A DNA stretch of 64,000 nucleotides from JAJYKN01 sp035516155 (GTDB lineage Bacteria > Nitrospirota > UBA9217), in contig DATJAP010000035.1 of assembly GCA_035516155.1 (NCBI GenBank), positions 100,050 to 164,049 on the forward strand, written 5' to 3'. Shown piece by piece: positions 27,759-35,241 of this stretch. The position numbers and the translations under genes are program-made. Numbering within the stretch: position 1 is the stretch's first letter; the number at the start of each line of letters is the position of its first letter. The notes beneath the pieces are model-generated. The model saw only the letters and a list, made by a program, of their open reading frames with translations, was not told the origin of the DNA and did not search any database.

Positions 27759-28826
27759 TCAAATATCAAGCGGCAGCTTGCCCGAAGAATCGGATCCCGT
27801 GTCGTTCTGGCCCTTCCTGGCTTTGGCGCCGGACGCTCTTTTTTCCTCGGTCTCGTCGGTGTCCCCTGCCGGCGAGGTATAGGCCAGTTGCCGGTAGAGA
27901 TACCGGTCATGCATTTTATTGAACGCGGTCCACTCGCCGGCAGCCACGTTTTCTTTTTTCAATGTAGCCTGGAAGTTGTTGATTTTTGCCGACAGATCGT
28001 CCAGGTAGTTGATGATGATGGCTTCCTGAATCTTGGGCCGCTTGGGAGAACCGAATTCATACTCGCCATGATGGGACAACATGATATGCTTGAGCAGCAT
28101 GGCAAGCTCCGGAGAAAATCCCGGAATGGCATTGATTTTCCCGGTGATCATCTCATAACCCAGCGAGATATGACCGAGCAGACGACCTTCTGTCGTATAG
28201 CCGATTGATTTTCTCACGGTCAGCTCGCGGACCTTGCCGATGTCGTGAAGAAAAGAGCCGACGGTCAGCAGGTCGAGATCGACCGAGGGAAAGTGTTTCG
28301 CCACATCCCGTGCAAGGCTGATGAGTTCCAGGACATGCTCCAGAAGTCCGCCGATGTAATTATGATGGAGTGTCTTTGCGGCAGGTACACGCTTGAATGC
28401 CTCCATAAATGACGAGTCATTCAGAAAGGCGCTCATGAGCTGCCGAAGGTGGACGTTGTTCACCGCGGATGCAACCGCGCGGAGTTCCTTCACCATCTCC
28501 TCGATGTTCCGCGGCGATGCTTCGATAAAGTTGGCGATCTCCACGCGGGAGTCGTCAACTTTTTCGAGCGTCTTCATCTTGATCTGCATCGATCCCTGAT
28601 AGTTCGACGCCATGCCCTTGATGCGAACGAAATCCTCCCGTTCGAACTTCCCGGCCACCTCATCTGCATTGTCCCACAATCTGCCGTCGATCTCCCCCGT
28701 TTTGTCCGAGAGCTTGATCGAAAGGTACGTGACGCCGTTCTTGGCTGTCGACACTTGTTTCGACGTGACGAGATAGATTTCCTCGACCCAGTCGCCTTCT
28801 TTGAGTGACGCTATGGTCTGCATCAT
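27759..28826 (-). CDS. YhaM-type 3'-5' exoribonuclease
   Basis: 355 residues. N-terminal OB-fold (EEIYLVTSKQVSTAKNGVTYLSIKLSDKTGEIDGRLWD) followed by an HD domain: HHNYIGGLLEHVLELI, GSFLHDIGKVREL, LSHHGEYEFGSPKRP. This layout matches the YhaM/CBF1 exonuclease family, which degrades RNA or single-stranded DNA. A ~40-residue charged C-terminal tail is unusual. Start at one of two adjacent ATGs (28826/28823) after AAGGAG. Confidence 0.88.
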   Translation of the reverse strand: MMQTIASLKEGDWVEEIYLVTSKQVSTAKNGVTYLSIKLSDKTGEIDGRLWDNADEVAGKFEREDFVRIKGMASNYQGSMQIKMKTLEKVDDSRVEIANFIEASPRNIEEMVKELRAVASAVNNVHLRQLMSAFLNDSSFMEAFKRVPAAKTLHHNYIGGLLEHVLELISLARDVAKHFPSVDLDLLTVGSFLHDIGKVRELTVRKSIGYTTEGRLLGHISLGYEMITGKINAIPGFSPELAMLLKHIMLSHHGEYEFGSPKRPKIQEAIIINYLDDLSAKINNFQATLKKENVAAGEWTAFNKMHDRYLYRQLAYTSPAGDTDETEEKRASGAKARKGQNDTGSDSSGKLPLDI

Positions 28827-28968
28827 GCTCCTTTTGAAAAATGCTTCCCACCTTCCCTCCTCATTGGGGGAAAGTAACGACGGGGGTCACCGAAGTATTG
28901 CCGGGGAAAATCGTTGTGCATCATGCCGGCTCGCTTAGACTGCAGGGACATCGCTTTCGTGCAGTGAT
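28827..28968. other. Leader of the yhaM-like gene
   Basis: About 140 nt between the promoter at 28969 and the gene start; no clear structured element noticed. Confidence 0.3.
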
Positions 28969-28997
28969 AATAAACTATCGTTTTCGCCTTGTCAAAC
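28969..28997 (-). promoter_or_regulatory. Sigma-70 promoter for yhaM-ftsY-zapA run
   Basis: On the minus strand TTGACA (28997-28992), 17-nt spacer, TATTAT (28974-28969). The -35 is consensus and the -10 is five of six. Confidence 0.65.
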
Positions 28998-29319
28998 GCA
29001 AAAGCGGACGAAACAGAGATACAAATAACGTGTTTGTTGTTTATTTCCGCTCTGCCAAGGTTGGCCTATTCCCCGACAAGGTGCGGGACAGGGGCTGTAT
29101 TCACTCGTGTGGGATGAGTTCAAAGCAGAGAAGAGGCAAAATGAATCGTCACAGCGGACAACCAGCTACTCCTCCCGGCAGATCGTCGGCAGGCAAGAAG
29201 GATCAGTGGTGAACACCTGAAGCCGCTACAGGCAAGCGTCTTCCTCCGGAGAGCAATTCGTATGATGCACCTCCGGCCACCCGGACTCGTCTATAAATGG
29301 CTCCGTACGGAAAAATCGG
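28998..29319. other. Intergenic, no gene seen
   Basis: A plus-strand frame across it lacks a ribosome site. I recognise no RNA. Confidence 0.35.
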
Positions 29320-29562
29320 CTATTTCTTTTTCACAAAGACCCGGTATTCGCCGTTCTCCTTGGTGAGACCGAGATATTCGTTGCCCGTCATCTTGCACCA
29401 CGCGGGCATGTCTTTTTCAATGCCGTCGTCGTCTGACTGAATCTCAAGCACTTGCCCGGACTGCAGCTCCTTGATCTTATTCGAGGTTTTGAAAATCGGC
29501 ATCGGGCACGCCAGCCCAACACAGTCAAGAACAACGTCGGGTTTGATGTCTTTGATATCCAT
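29320..29562 (-). CDS. TusA/SirA family sulfur carrier
   Basis: 80 residues. The single essential motif LACPMPIFKTS carries the persulfide-accepting cysteine (Cys19) and the CPxP signature. The fold length (~80) is right for the TusA superfamily. It would relay sulfane sulfur between enzymes. A second cysteine (WCKMTG) is present further on. It sits 85 bp downstream of the iscU-like gene, so probably belongs to the sulfur-trafficking block. Confidence 0.9.
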   Translation of the reverse strand: MDIKDIKPDVVLDCVGLACPMPIFKTSNKIKELQSGQVLEIQSDDDGIEKDMPAWCKMTGNEYLGLTKENGEYRVFVKKK

Positions 29563-29646
29563 AACCAGACCATTTCCGACTCAGGATTGCAGATTCCCTT
29601 GTGCCCTTGTCAATCTTCAATCCTAAATCCACACTCCGTAAGATTA

Positions 29647-30075
29647 TCACTCCAGGTCATGTTCATGCCCCGGCTCTGCGGGCATTTTCACGGGAGAAGG
29701 AATTCCTTTTTTCTTGTAATAATCGTCAAGCGCCGATTTCAGCGCTTCTTCGGCCAGCACGGAGCAGTGCATTTTCACCTTCGGAAGCCCTCCGAGCGCC
29801 TCAGCCACCGCGGCATTTGAAATCTTCAACGCCTCGTCAATGGTCTTTCCCTTTACCAGATCGGTTACCATGCTGCTGGTCGCGATTGCAGCGCCGCAAC
29901 CGAAAGTCTTGAACTTCGCATCAGCAATGACATTTCCTTCGACTTTGATATAGAGGCGCATCACGTCGCCGCATACGGGATTCCCTACCGTTCCCACACC
30001 GTCGGCATTCTCAATCTCGCCCACGTTGTGCGGATGGGCGAAATGGTCCATCACTTTTGAACTATACTGTTCCAT
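29647..30075 (-). CDS. iscU: IscU/NifU-type Fe-S scaffold
   Basis: 142 residues. All three cluster ligands are present: NPVCGDVM (about Cys35), FGCGAAIA (about Cys60) and KMHCSVLAEEAL (about Cys104), with Asp37 next to the first cysteine. The HSC-binding LPPVK of proteobacterial IscU reads LPKVK here, as in NifU-like scaffolds. The C-terminal 25 residues (Pro/His-rich) extend past the core. The gene is 10 bp downstream of the IscS-like gene, so tight coupling is expected. Confidence 0.93.
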   Translation of the reverse strand: MEQYSSKVMDHFAHPHNVGEIENADGVGTVGNPVCGDVMRLYIKVEGNVIADAKFKTFGCGAAIATSSMVTDLVKGKTIDEALKISNAAVAEALGGLPKVKMHCSVLAEEALKSALDDYYKKKGIPSPVKMPAEPGHEHDLE

Positions 30076-30085
30076 AGATTCCTCC

Positions 30086-31270
30086 TCACCGGACTTTTTC
30101 TTTTTTAATCATGTCTTCATAGAGAGGCGACATTTCCCGCAGCCGTTTCACGATGGGAGGCAGCTTCTCTATAACGTAATCTATGTCTTCAGCCGTATTG
30201 CCCATGCCGAGTGACAGCAGAAGTGTTCCATTCGCAACCGCCGCGTCGGTTCCGATGCAGGCCAGAACATGCGACGATTTGAGGGAACGCGATGTGCATG
30301 CCGAACCGCTCGATACCGAGACACCTTCCATGTTCAGGAACAGAAGCATGGATTCTCCCTCGACATACCAGAGGGAAATGTTCAGGTTCTGCGGCAGCCT
30401 TTTCGTAGCGTGACCGTTGACGACCAGATGGTCGATCTTGTCTAAAAGGCCCTGTTGCAGTCGGTCGCGCAGCGGCGCGAGATAAGCCATCCGGTGCTCG
30501 ATCTCCGCTTCCGCGAGTTCCGCAGCTCTGCCGAGCCCCACGATCCCGGGAACGTTCTCGGTTCCTGCCCTGCGTCCATCCTCCTGGATGCCGCCTTCAA
30601 TCTGTGGTTTGACCCGTACGCCCTTGCGTATGTAAAGCGCCGATGCCCCCTTGGGCCCGTAGAATTGATGTCCCGAGAGCGAAAGCGAATCCACGCCGAG
30701 GGACTGAACATTCACCGGTATCCAACCGGTGGTCGCGACTGCGTCAGAATGGAAGAGGACGCCTCTCTCCTTTGTGATCCTCGATATTTCCTCGATCGGC
30801 TGAATCGTCCCGATCTCGTTATTGGCATGCATGATCGAAACAAGAATGGTGTCCTTTGTGATCGCCCTGGATACATCGTCCGGGTTCACGAGACCCTGTC
30901 TGTCGGTCGGGAGATAGGTAACGGTGAAACCCGACTTTTCAAGCGTTTTCGCAGGGTGGAGGATCGAGAAGTGCTCGATCTGTGATACGATAATATGCTT
31001 GCCCTTTTGGCTGTTTGCCTGGGCAATGCCCTTGAGCGCGAAATTATTTGACTCCGCACCGCTGGATGTAAAAAAAACTTCCTCTGGCTTCGCCCCGATG
31101 AGCGACGCGGTTTTTGCCCGCGCCTCTTCAACGGCGTTTTTCGCTTCCCTGCCGATGTCGTGCAGATTCGAAGGGTTGCCGAACTTGCCCGAAAAATAAG
31201 GCATCATCGCCTCAAGCACTTTCGGGTGAACCGGCGTCGTGGCTGCATGATCAAGATACACTCTTCTCAC
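30086..31270 (-). CDS. IscS/NifS-like protein lacking the PLP lysine
   Basis: 394 residues, full length for fold-type I cysteine desulfurases. The acceptor Cys loop is intact (SSGSACTSRSLKSS, about residue 320), as is His100 in QIEHFS. However, the Schiff-base lysine, normally in SGHK-x-YGPKG, reads SGHQFYGPKG here (Gln202), and the PLP-contact Gln of DATQS reads Ala in DAVATTGW. The GATES phosphate loop reads SSGAESNN. By comparison with E. coli IscS (Lys206, Gln183) the protein should be impaired in desulfuration. An A. fulgidus IscS with Asp in place of this Lys is the known parallel. It may act as an assembly partner for IscU that uses sulfide. Confidence 0.9.
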   Translation of the reverse strand: MRRVYLDHAATTPVHPKVLEAMMPYFSGKFGNPSNLHDIGREAKNAVEEARAKTASLIGAKPEEVFFTSSGAESNNFALKGIAQANSQKGKHIIVSQIEHFSILHPAKTLEKSGFTVTYLPTDRQGLVNPDDVSRAITKDTILVSIMHANNEIGTIQPIEEISRITKERGVLFHSDAVATTGWIPVNVQSLGVDSLSLSGHQFYGPKGASALYIRKGVRVKPQIEGGIQEDGRRAGTENVPGIVGLGRAAELAEAEIEHRMAYLAPLRDRLQQGLLDKIDHLVVNGHATKRLPQNLNISLWYVEGESMLLFLNMEGVSVSSGSACTSRSLKSSHVLACIGTDAAVANGTLLLSLGMGNTAEDIDYVIEKLPPIVKRLREMSPLYEDMIKKEKVR

Positions 31271-31271
31271 G

Positions 31272-31748
31272 TTAACATACCCCCTTCCCTGTCATTGCGA
31301 TCTTCTTGCGGGGCCTCAGAAGGACGTGTGTTTTCTGCGTTTCCTGAAGCAGCAGATCGTTGAAGCTGATACTGTCAAGCGCCTCTTCAATCTTGGCCCC
31401 CACTTTTACCCATACCATCCGCGCCACGCAGTCGTCGGCCTGATTGCAGTCGCCCGGTTCTCCGGGCTCCAGGCAATGAGTCAATGCAATGGGCCCCTCA
31501 AGCGTCCGGACGATATCTCCGATCGTAAGCTCCGCAGGTTTGCGGGCCAGCAGGTAGCCGCCCGCGGGGCCGCGAACGCTCTCGATTACGCCTGCTTTCC
31601 CCAGTTTGTGCAGGATCTGTTCAAGATAGGAAAAGGAAATGCCCTGGCGACCGGCGATTTCCTTGATAGTGATCGGCCCTTTGCCGTAATGGCGGGCGAT
31701 CTCGAAGACGGCCCGCACTCCGTATTTTCCCTTCGTGGACAACTTCAT
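31272..31748 (-). CDS. iscR: Rrf2-family Fe-S-type regulator (IscR-like)
   Basis: 158 residues from the ATG at 31748 (GGGGAAG upstream). N-terminal winged helix (KLSTKGKYGVRAVFEIARHYG ... ISFSYLEQILHKLGKAGVIESVRGPAGGYLLAR) and three cysteines in CLEPGEPGDC-NQADDC (C-x8-C-x5-C), suited to a [2Fe-2S] or [4Fe-4S] cluster. The first gap is longer than in E. coli IscR. It ends directly before the IscS-like gene, so it heads the isc operon and probably autoregulates through the palindrome at 31834-31854. Confidence 0.88.
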   Translation of the reverse strand: MKLSTKGKYGVRAVFEIARHYGKGPITIKEIAGRQGISFSYLEQILHKLGKAGVIESVRGPAGGYLLARKPAELTIGDIVRTLEGPIALTHCLEPGEPGDCNQADDCVARMVWVKVGAKIEEALDSISFNDLLLQETQKTHVLLRPRKKIAMTGKGVC

Positions 31749-31823
31749 GATCGTCTTCCCCATCCGGCTTCCGCTTGGTCGGAGAGAAACAGGACTTCTT
31801 CTGTCCCGTCTACCGCTAACCTA

Positions 31824-31852
31824 ACGATAACAAACTTGACCAATTCTGTCAA
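31824..31852 (-). promoter_or_regulatory. Promoter of the isc operon
   Basis: On the minus strand TTGACA (31852-31847), 17-nt spacer, TATCGT (31829-31824). The -10 is a four-of-six match. It overlaps the palindrome below. Confidence 0.5.
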
Positions 31853-31854
31853 GT
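31834..31854. promoter_or_regulatory. Palindromic operator, probably IscR-like site
   Basis: ACTTGAC-CAATTCT-GTCAAGT: perfect 7-bp arms with a 7-nt spacer, covering the -35 and spacer of the isc promoter. The symmetry and size suit a dimeric Rrf2 regulator. Confidence 0.6.
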
Positions 31855-31924
31855 ATATTCTTTTTTCACCTTGTTTTTCGCGAAACTTTGTAATAAGGTA
31901 TCCTTGCCAGGACGGGGAGACCTC

Positions 31925-32197
31925 ATGCATACCGATGAATTCGAAGTATCTCTACTGCGGGAACTCAAAGTTTGCGGGAATACTATCAGGAAAATCGTGA
32001 AATTTCTCGACATGATGGAGCGAAAACACAAGAAGAGCACGGCATCGTTCATCGAGGAATACCGGAGCGGAACCCTGGACAGGGACAGTGAATTCAAAGA
32101 TGATTACACGGCGTGGGAAAGCAGCTACGAATCGCTTAAACAGTGGCAGGACCTGGAGCGGCAATACCAGGAGCGATTCCGCATTCTAAGAATATAG
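31925..32197 (+). CDS. Small alpha-helical protein of unknown function
   Basis: 90 residues from the ATG at 31925, preceded by GACGGGGAGACCTC. Strongly helical and charged (EVSLLRELKVCGNTIRKIVKFLDMMERKH...SSYESLKQWQDLERQYQERF) with a single Cys; the tail looks like a coiled coil. I do not recognise the family. It is divergent from the isc operon and shares its intergenic space, so it may be affected by the same operator. Confidence 0.6.
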   Translation: MHTDEFEVSLLRELKVCGNTIRKIVKFLDMMERKHKKSTASFIEEYRSGTLDRDSEFKDDYTAWESSYESLKQWQDLERQYQERFRILRI

Positions 32198-32263
32198 CGG
32201 CATTCTCCCCTCTCTTCCGGGATGGGCAATTCCGATTTTTCTGTTCGATTCTTCCCGCTTTAA

Positions 32264-32272
32264 TGCTATACT
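32264..32272 (+). promoter_or_regulatory. Extended -10 element at trmH-like gene
   Basis: TGCTATACT (32264-32272) is an extended -10. The ATG is at 32280, so transcription would start at or about the ATG, suggesting a leaderless or near-leaderless mRNA. Confidence 0.45.
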
Positions 32273-32279
32273 TTCACGC

Positions 32280-33098
32280 ATGCACAGGACAACCCCACAT
32301 TCACCTATCTCCAGCAAAGACAATGCCACGATAAAAAATATTCATTTGCTCGCCGATCCGAGGCATCGGAAAAAAGAACAGGTCTTCCTAATTGAAGGCG
32401 TCAAGATGGTCGAGGAGGCGCTCCGTCTAGACACCAGAGTCAAAATGGTCGTAGCCACCCCTTCGCTCGTTCAGCACCACGGAAAAGGGGTGCTCAAACA
32501 GGCGGAGAGCAAAGGCATCGAGATTCTCTGGATATCGGAGCGTCTGATGGACACCTTATCGGACAGCAAAACCCCCCAGCCAGTCATGGCCGTAGTCACG
32601 ATGAAACAATATTCTGAAGACGCGCTTCTTGCTGATAAGGCAGGTATGGTGGTACTCGCGCACCGGCTCCAGGACCCTGGAAACCTTGGCACCATTATCC
32701 GGACCGCGGAAGCAGCGGGCGCATCAGGCGTAGCCGTGACACCAAACACCGTTGACCCGTATAATGCAAAAGCGGTGCGCGCATCGATGGGCAGTATCCT
32801 GCGCCTTCCGGTCGTGCCTGTGGGGGACGTAACGATGTTCATCAGAAAAAGCAGGGAGAAAGGTTTCCAGACTGCGGCAACTGTCCTGAGCGGAGAAATG
32901 ACTCATTTCGACGTCGATCTCACAAGGCCGACGGTCGTGCTTCTGGGGCAGGAGGCTACAGGTCTGCCCTGGGACCTCGTGGACGACATTGATTTTCGTG
33001 TCCGCATTCCCGTTGCCGCAACAATCGATTCACTAAACGTGGCAACGGCCGCCGCGGTAATTCTCTACGAGGCTATGAGACAAAGATTAGAAAAATGA
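32280..33098 (+). CDS. TrmH/SpoU-family RNA 2'-O-methyltransferase
   Basis: 272 residues. N-terminal substrate-binding part (ISSKDNATIKNIHLLADPRHRKK...FLIEGVKMVEEAL) and SPOUT domain with motif 1 DPGNLGTIIRTAEAAG, motif 2 LLGQEATGLP and motif 3 IDSLNVATAAAVILYE. It methylates a ribose in 23S rRNA or tRNA; the exact site (RlmB-like versus other) is not readable from sequence. No ribosome site precedes the ATG (see the -10 element). Confidence 0.92.
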   Translation: MHRTTPHSPISSKDNATIKNIHLLADPRHRKKEQVFLIEGVKMVEEALRLDTRVKMVVATPSLVQHHGKGVLKQAESKGIEILWISERLMDTLSDSKTPQPVMAVVTMKQYSEDALLADKAGMVVLAHRLQDPGNLGTIIRTAEAAGASGVAVTPNTVDPYNAKAVRASMGSILRLPVVPVGDVTMFIRKSREKGFQTAATVLSGEMTHFDVDLTRPTVVLLGQEATGLPWDLVDDIDFRVRIPVAATIDSLNVATAAAVILYEAMRQRLEK

Positions 33099-33162
33099 TG
33101 CCAGAGGAGGGAAGAACATGAAAAAGGTGCGTCCTGGATCGAGCAGACTGTGCCGGGAGGTA

Positions 33163-33411
33163 TCAGTACGGAGATTTGAAACAGGGGTCGCAACCTTCCG
33201 CTTTTTGTTTTTCCTGAACTACTTTCTCCAGACGCCTGCCGTCACTCTCTAGCATGCTCGATAACGGGAATATTTGCCAATCATTGCAGACAATGTGAGC
33301 CACGCTGTTGGCAATTCCCTTTTTCGTCTCTTTTGTCACGTTAGGGCATCTTCCGCTGCGCTGACAATAGCCTGCATAACTGCACTCAGTGCTCTTACAC
33401 AAGTCCCCCAT
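33163..33411 (-). CDS. Cysteine-rich small protein
   Basis: 82 residues after GGGGTGAG. Seven cysteines spread over the chain (LCKSTECSYAGYCQRSGRCPN, HIVCND, GCDPCFK), consistent with a metal-binding or redox protein, but I recognise no family. A short plus-strand frame overlaps it (33118-33252) and has a good ribosome site, so the coding strand is not certain. Confidence 0.45.
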   Translation of the reverse strand: MGDLCKSTECSYAGYCQRSGRCPNVTKETKKGIANSVAHIVCNDWQIFPLSSMLESDGRRLEKVVQEKQKAEGCDPCFKSPY

Positions 33412-33954
33412 TACTCACCCCGTGCCGATACATTGATTTCAATACTTTAGTATATTACGCCAAAATACAAATTTTCGGCGACCATGTCAAGAATAAACAG
33501 AAATTGAGACAGTGGCCTAACGTCCTCAATTTATCTTTTGGCCTTAAAATGGCCTGCTTCGAATCGAGATTGCTCAATGCTAGCCAAGAAAACAATTCTG
33601 AAACACTATTCTTATCCTGGATGATGACGAACTCCTCGGTGAGATTATTCAAAAGATACTCTAGGAGGCGGGCACGCAATGCTCCTCGGTGTATTAATTT
33701 ATTATAGAATACTATATCTTATAATATATTTAGATAGCTATAAGGCTGGAGGCAAAACAGCAAGGGATAACTTGTCAAACGGCATGGAACCGGGGGAGGC
33801 GGGGAAATTGCCTGCCGAAGGAGAGCAGATGCCAGCCGGGACGCTTATTGCCAAGGAGCAGTCGACTGTACCAGTTCATTTGCTCTTTAAACGCGATGGT
33901 GCACGTTTTCTTCTGTCTCCCAGTGTCTTCCGCAGCTGCGTGAAGCAACTGACC
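33412..33954. other. AT-rich interval, unresolved
   Basis: About 540 bp. 33412-33760 is AT-rich; after 33770 it turns GC-rich with a possible stem GGCAT/ATGCC (about 33782 and 33830). Frames here lack ribosome sites and recognisable sequence. I see no riboswitch consensus that fits. Confidence 0.4.
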
Positions 33955-34437
33955 CTACTTCCCAAACTTTTTTCTTAGTTTCTCCACCACTACTTTTGGC
34001 ACGAGGCTGGATACATCGCCCCCATAGCTGGCAGCTTCCCTTACAATCGTCGACGTGATGAAGGAATACTCCTCGTTCGGCATGAGAAAGACCGTCTCAA
34101 TATCACTATCCAGCCTCCGATTCATCAGGGCCATCTGCATCTCGTACTCGAAATCCGATACTGCACGGAGACCCCGAATGATGCCCACCGCCTTCTTCTC
34201 GCGAACGTAATCAACCAGAAGACCGTCAAAACCTTCAATTTTTACCCGTCTGTATCGCGAGATCGCCTTCCTGAAGAGGTCAATGCGTTCATCGAGTGAA
34301 AAGAGCGGCTGTTTCTTCGGGTTCGCAGCGACAGCCACGACCAGCTCGTCGAAAATCCTGAGGCTGCGTTCTACCAAATCGACATGACCGTTCGTCACGG
34401 GGTCGAAAGTTCCGGGGTAGACGGCGATGTGTTTCAT
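33955..34437 (-). CDS. coaD: Phosphopantetheine adenylyltransferase
   Basis: 160 residues, the standard length. The nucleotidyltransferase motif is GTFDPVTNGHVDLVERS (His18), followed by GLRAVSDFEYEMQMALMNR and ITSTIVREAA. It catalyses the penultimate step of CoA synthesis. Start ATG at 34437 with a weak ribosome site. Confidence 0.97.
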   Translation of the reverse strand: MKHIAVYPGTFDPVTNGHVDLVERSLRIFDELVVAVAANPKKQPLFSLDERIDLFRKAISRYRRVKIEGFDGLLVDYVREKKAVGIIRGLRAVSDFEYEMQMALMNRRLDSDIETVFLMPNEEYSFITSTIVREAASYGGDVSSLVPKVVVEKLRKKFGK

Positions 34438-34576
34438 GGTTCACTCCTTGAAATCCAATGTAACCACGGATAACAACGATTTTCAAACGTGAATGCGCGG
34501 CCATGAATTACCCGCGGTTAGAACTCTCACCTGGCACATTTCCATTCCGCATTTTCAACCGCGTTGATCCGCGGTT

Positions 34577-35137
34577 TCAATCATCTCTTGAAGATCCCTC
34601 ACTCATTTTATAAAACGCCAGCACCGTATCCCCGTATCTTGCTTCGCGATGGAGCATGAGAGAGCCTGCTTGTCCCGGAGACGGCTGTTTCTTAAAGTGT
34701 TCGGCGATAACTATGCCCGTGTGTTTTACTTTTCTTGTGGCGTCAATCAGCTCAAGCAACGGCTGAATTTCTTCCGCATAGGGAGGATCGAGAAATATGA
34801 TGTCGTATGGTTCTGACGGTCTTTTGAGAAAGGTTTCAGCTTTTAACAACTCGGTGCGGGCGCGGTCCCCATAACCGGTCTGTTCAATATTACCCCTGAC
34901 AACGGCAAGAGATGCCCGTGATGAATCCACAAATGTTACCCGGCCTGCACCGCGGCTGAGAGCCTCGATGCCGATGCCGCCCGCGCCTGCGAAGAGATCG
35001 AGAAAATGCGCGTCAATCACCCTGTCGCCGAGGATATTGAACAGGGCTTGCTTCACCTTGTCTGACGTCGGTCTGACGCGCGACCCTGACGGAACTTTTA
35101 ATCGATGTCCCCTGCCTGTGCCCCCGGTCACTCTCAT
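34577..35137 (-). CDS. rsmD: 16S rRNA m2G966 methyltransferase RsmD
   Basis: 186 residues. SAM-binding DLFAGAGGIGIEALSRGA and the catalytic FLDPPYAE motif are present. Methylates G966 of 16S rRNA. It is adjacent to coaD, a near-universal bacterial neighbour pair. Confidence 0.95.
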   Translation of the reverse strand: MRVTGGTGRGHRLKVPSGSRVRPTSDKVKQALFNILGDRVIDAHFLDLFAGAGGIGIEALSRGAGRVTFVDSSRASLAVVRGNIEQTGYGDRARTELLKAETFLKRPSEPYDIIFLDPPYAEEIQPLLELIDATRKVKHTGIVIAEHFKKQPSPGQAGSLMLHREARYGDTVLAFYKMSEGSSRDD

Positions 35138-35241
35138 GCCTTCACCGTTTTCGATGCTACAGAAAAACCCCTTTCAAGTCAAGCTATTCTTGACACTCAT
35201 GGACATTGCGTATATACTTTTTACATTCGAGGGGAACATTC

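Noticed and set aside
33118..33252. 44-residue plus-strand frame with a good ribosome site after trmH
   Set aside because: Antisense to a more convincing Cys-rich gene, and the sequence is not informative; it could be a remnant.
33760..33860. Riboswitch-like stretch
   Set aside because: I compared it by eye with glycine, c-di-GMP-I, fluoride and TPP consensus patterns; none fits.
33679..33978. 99-codon plus-strand frame
   Set aside because: Its end overlaps coaD antisense and its composition is not protein-like, although a GGAGG lies upstream.
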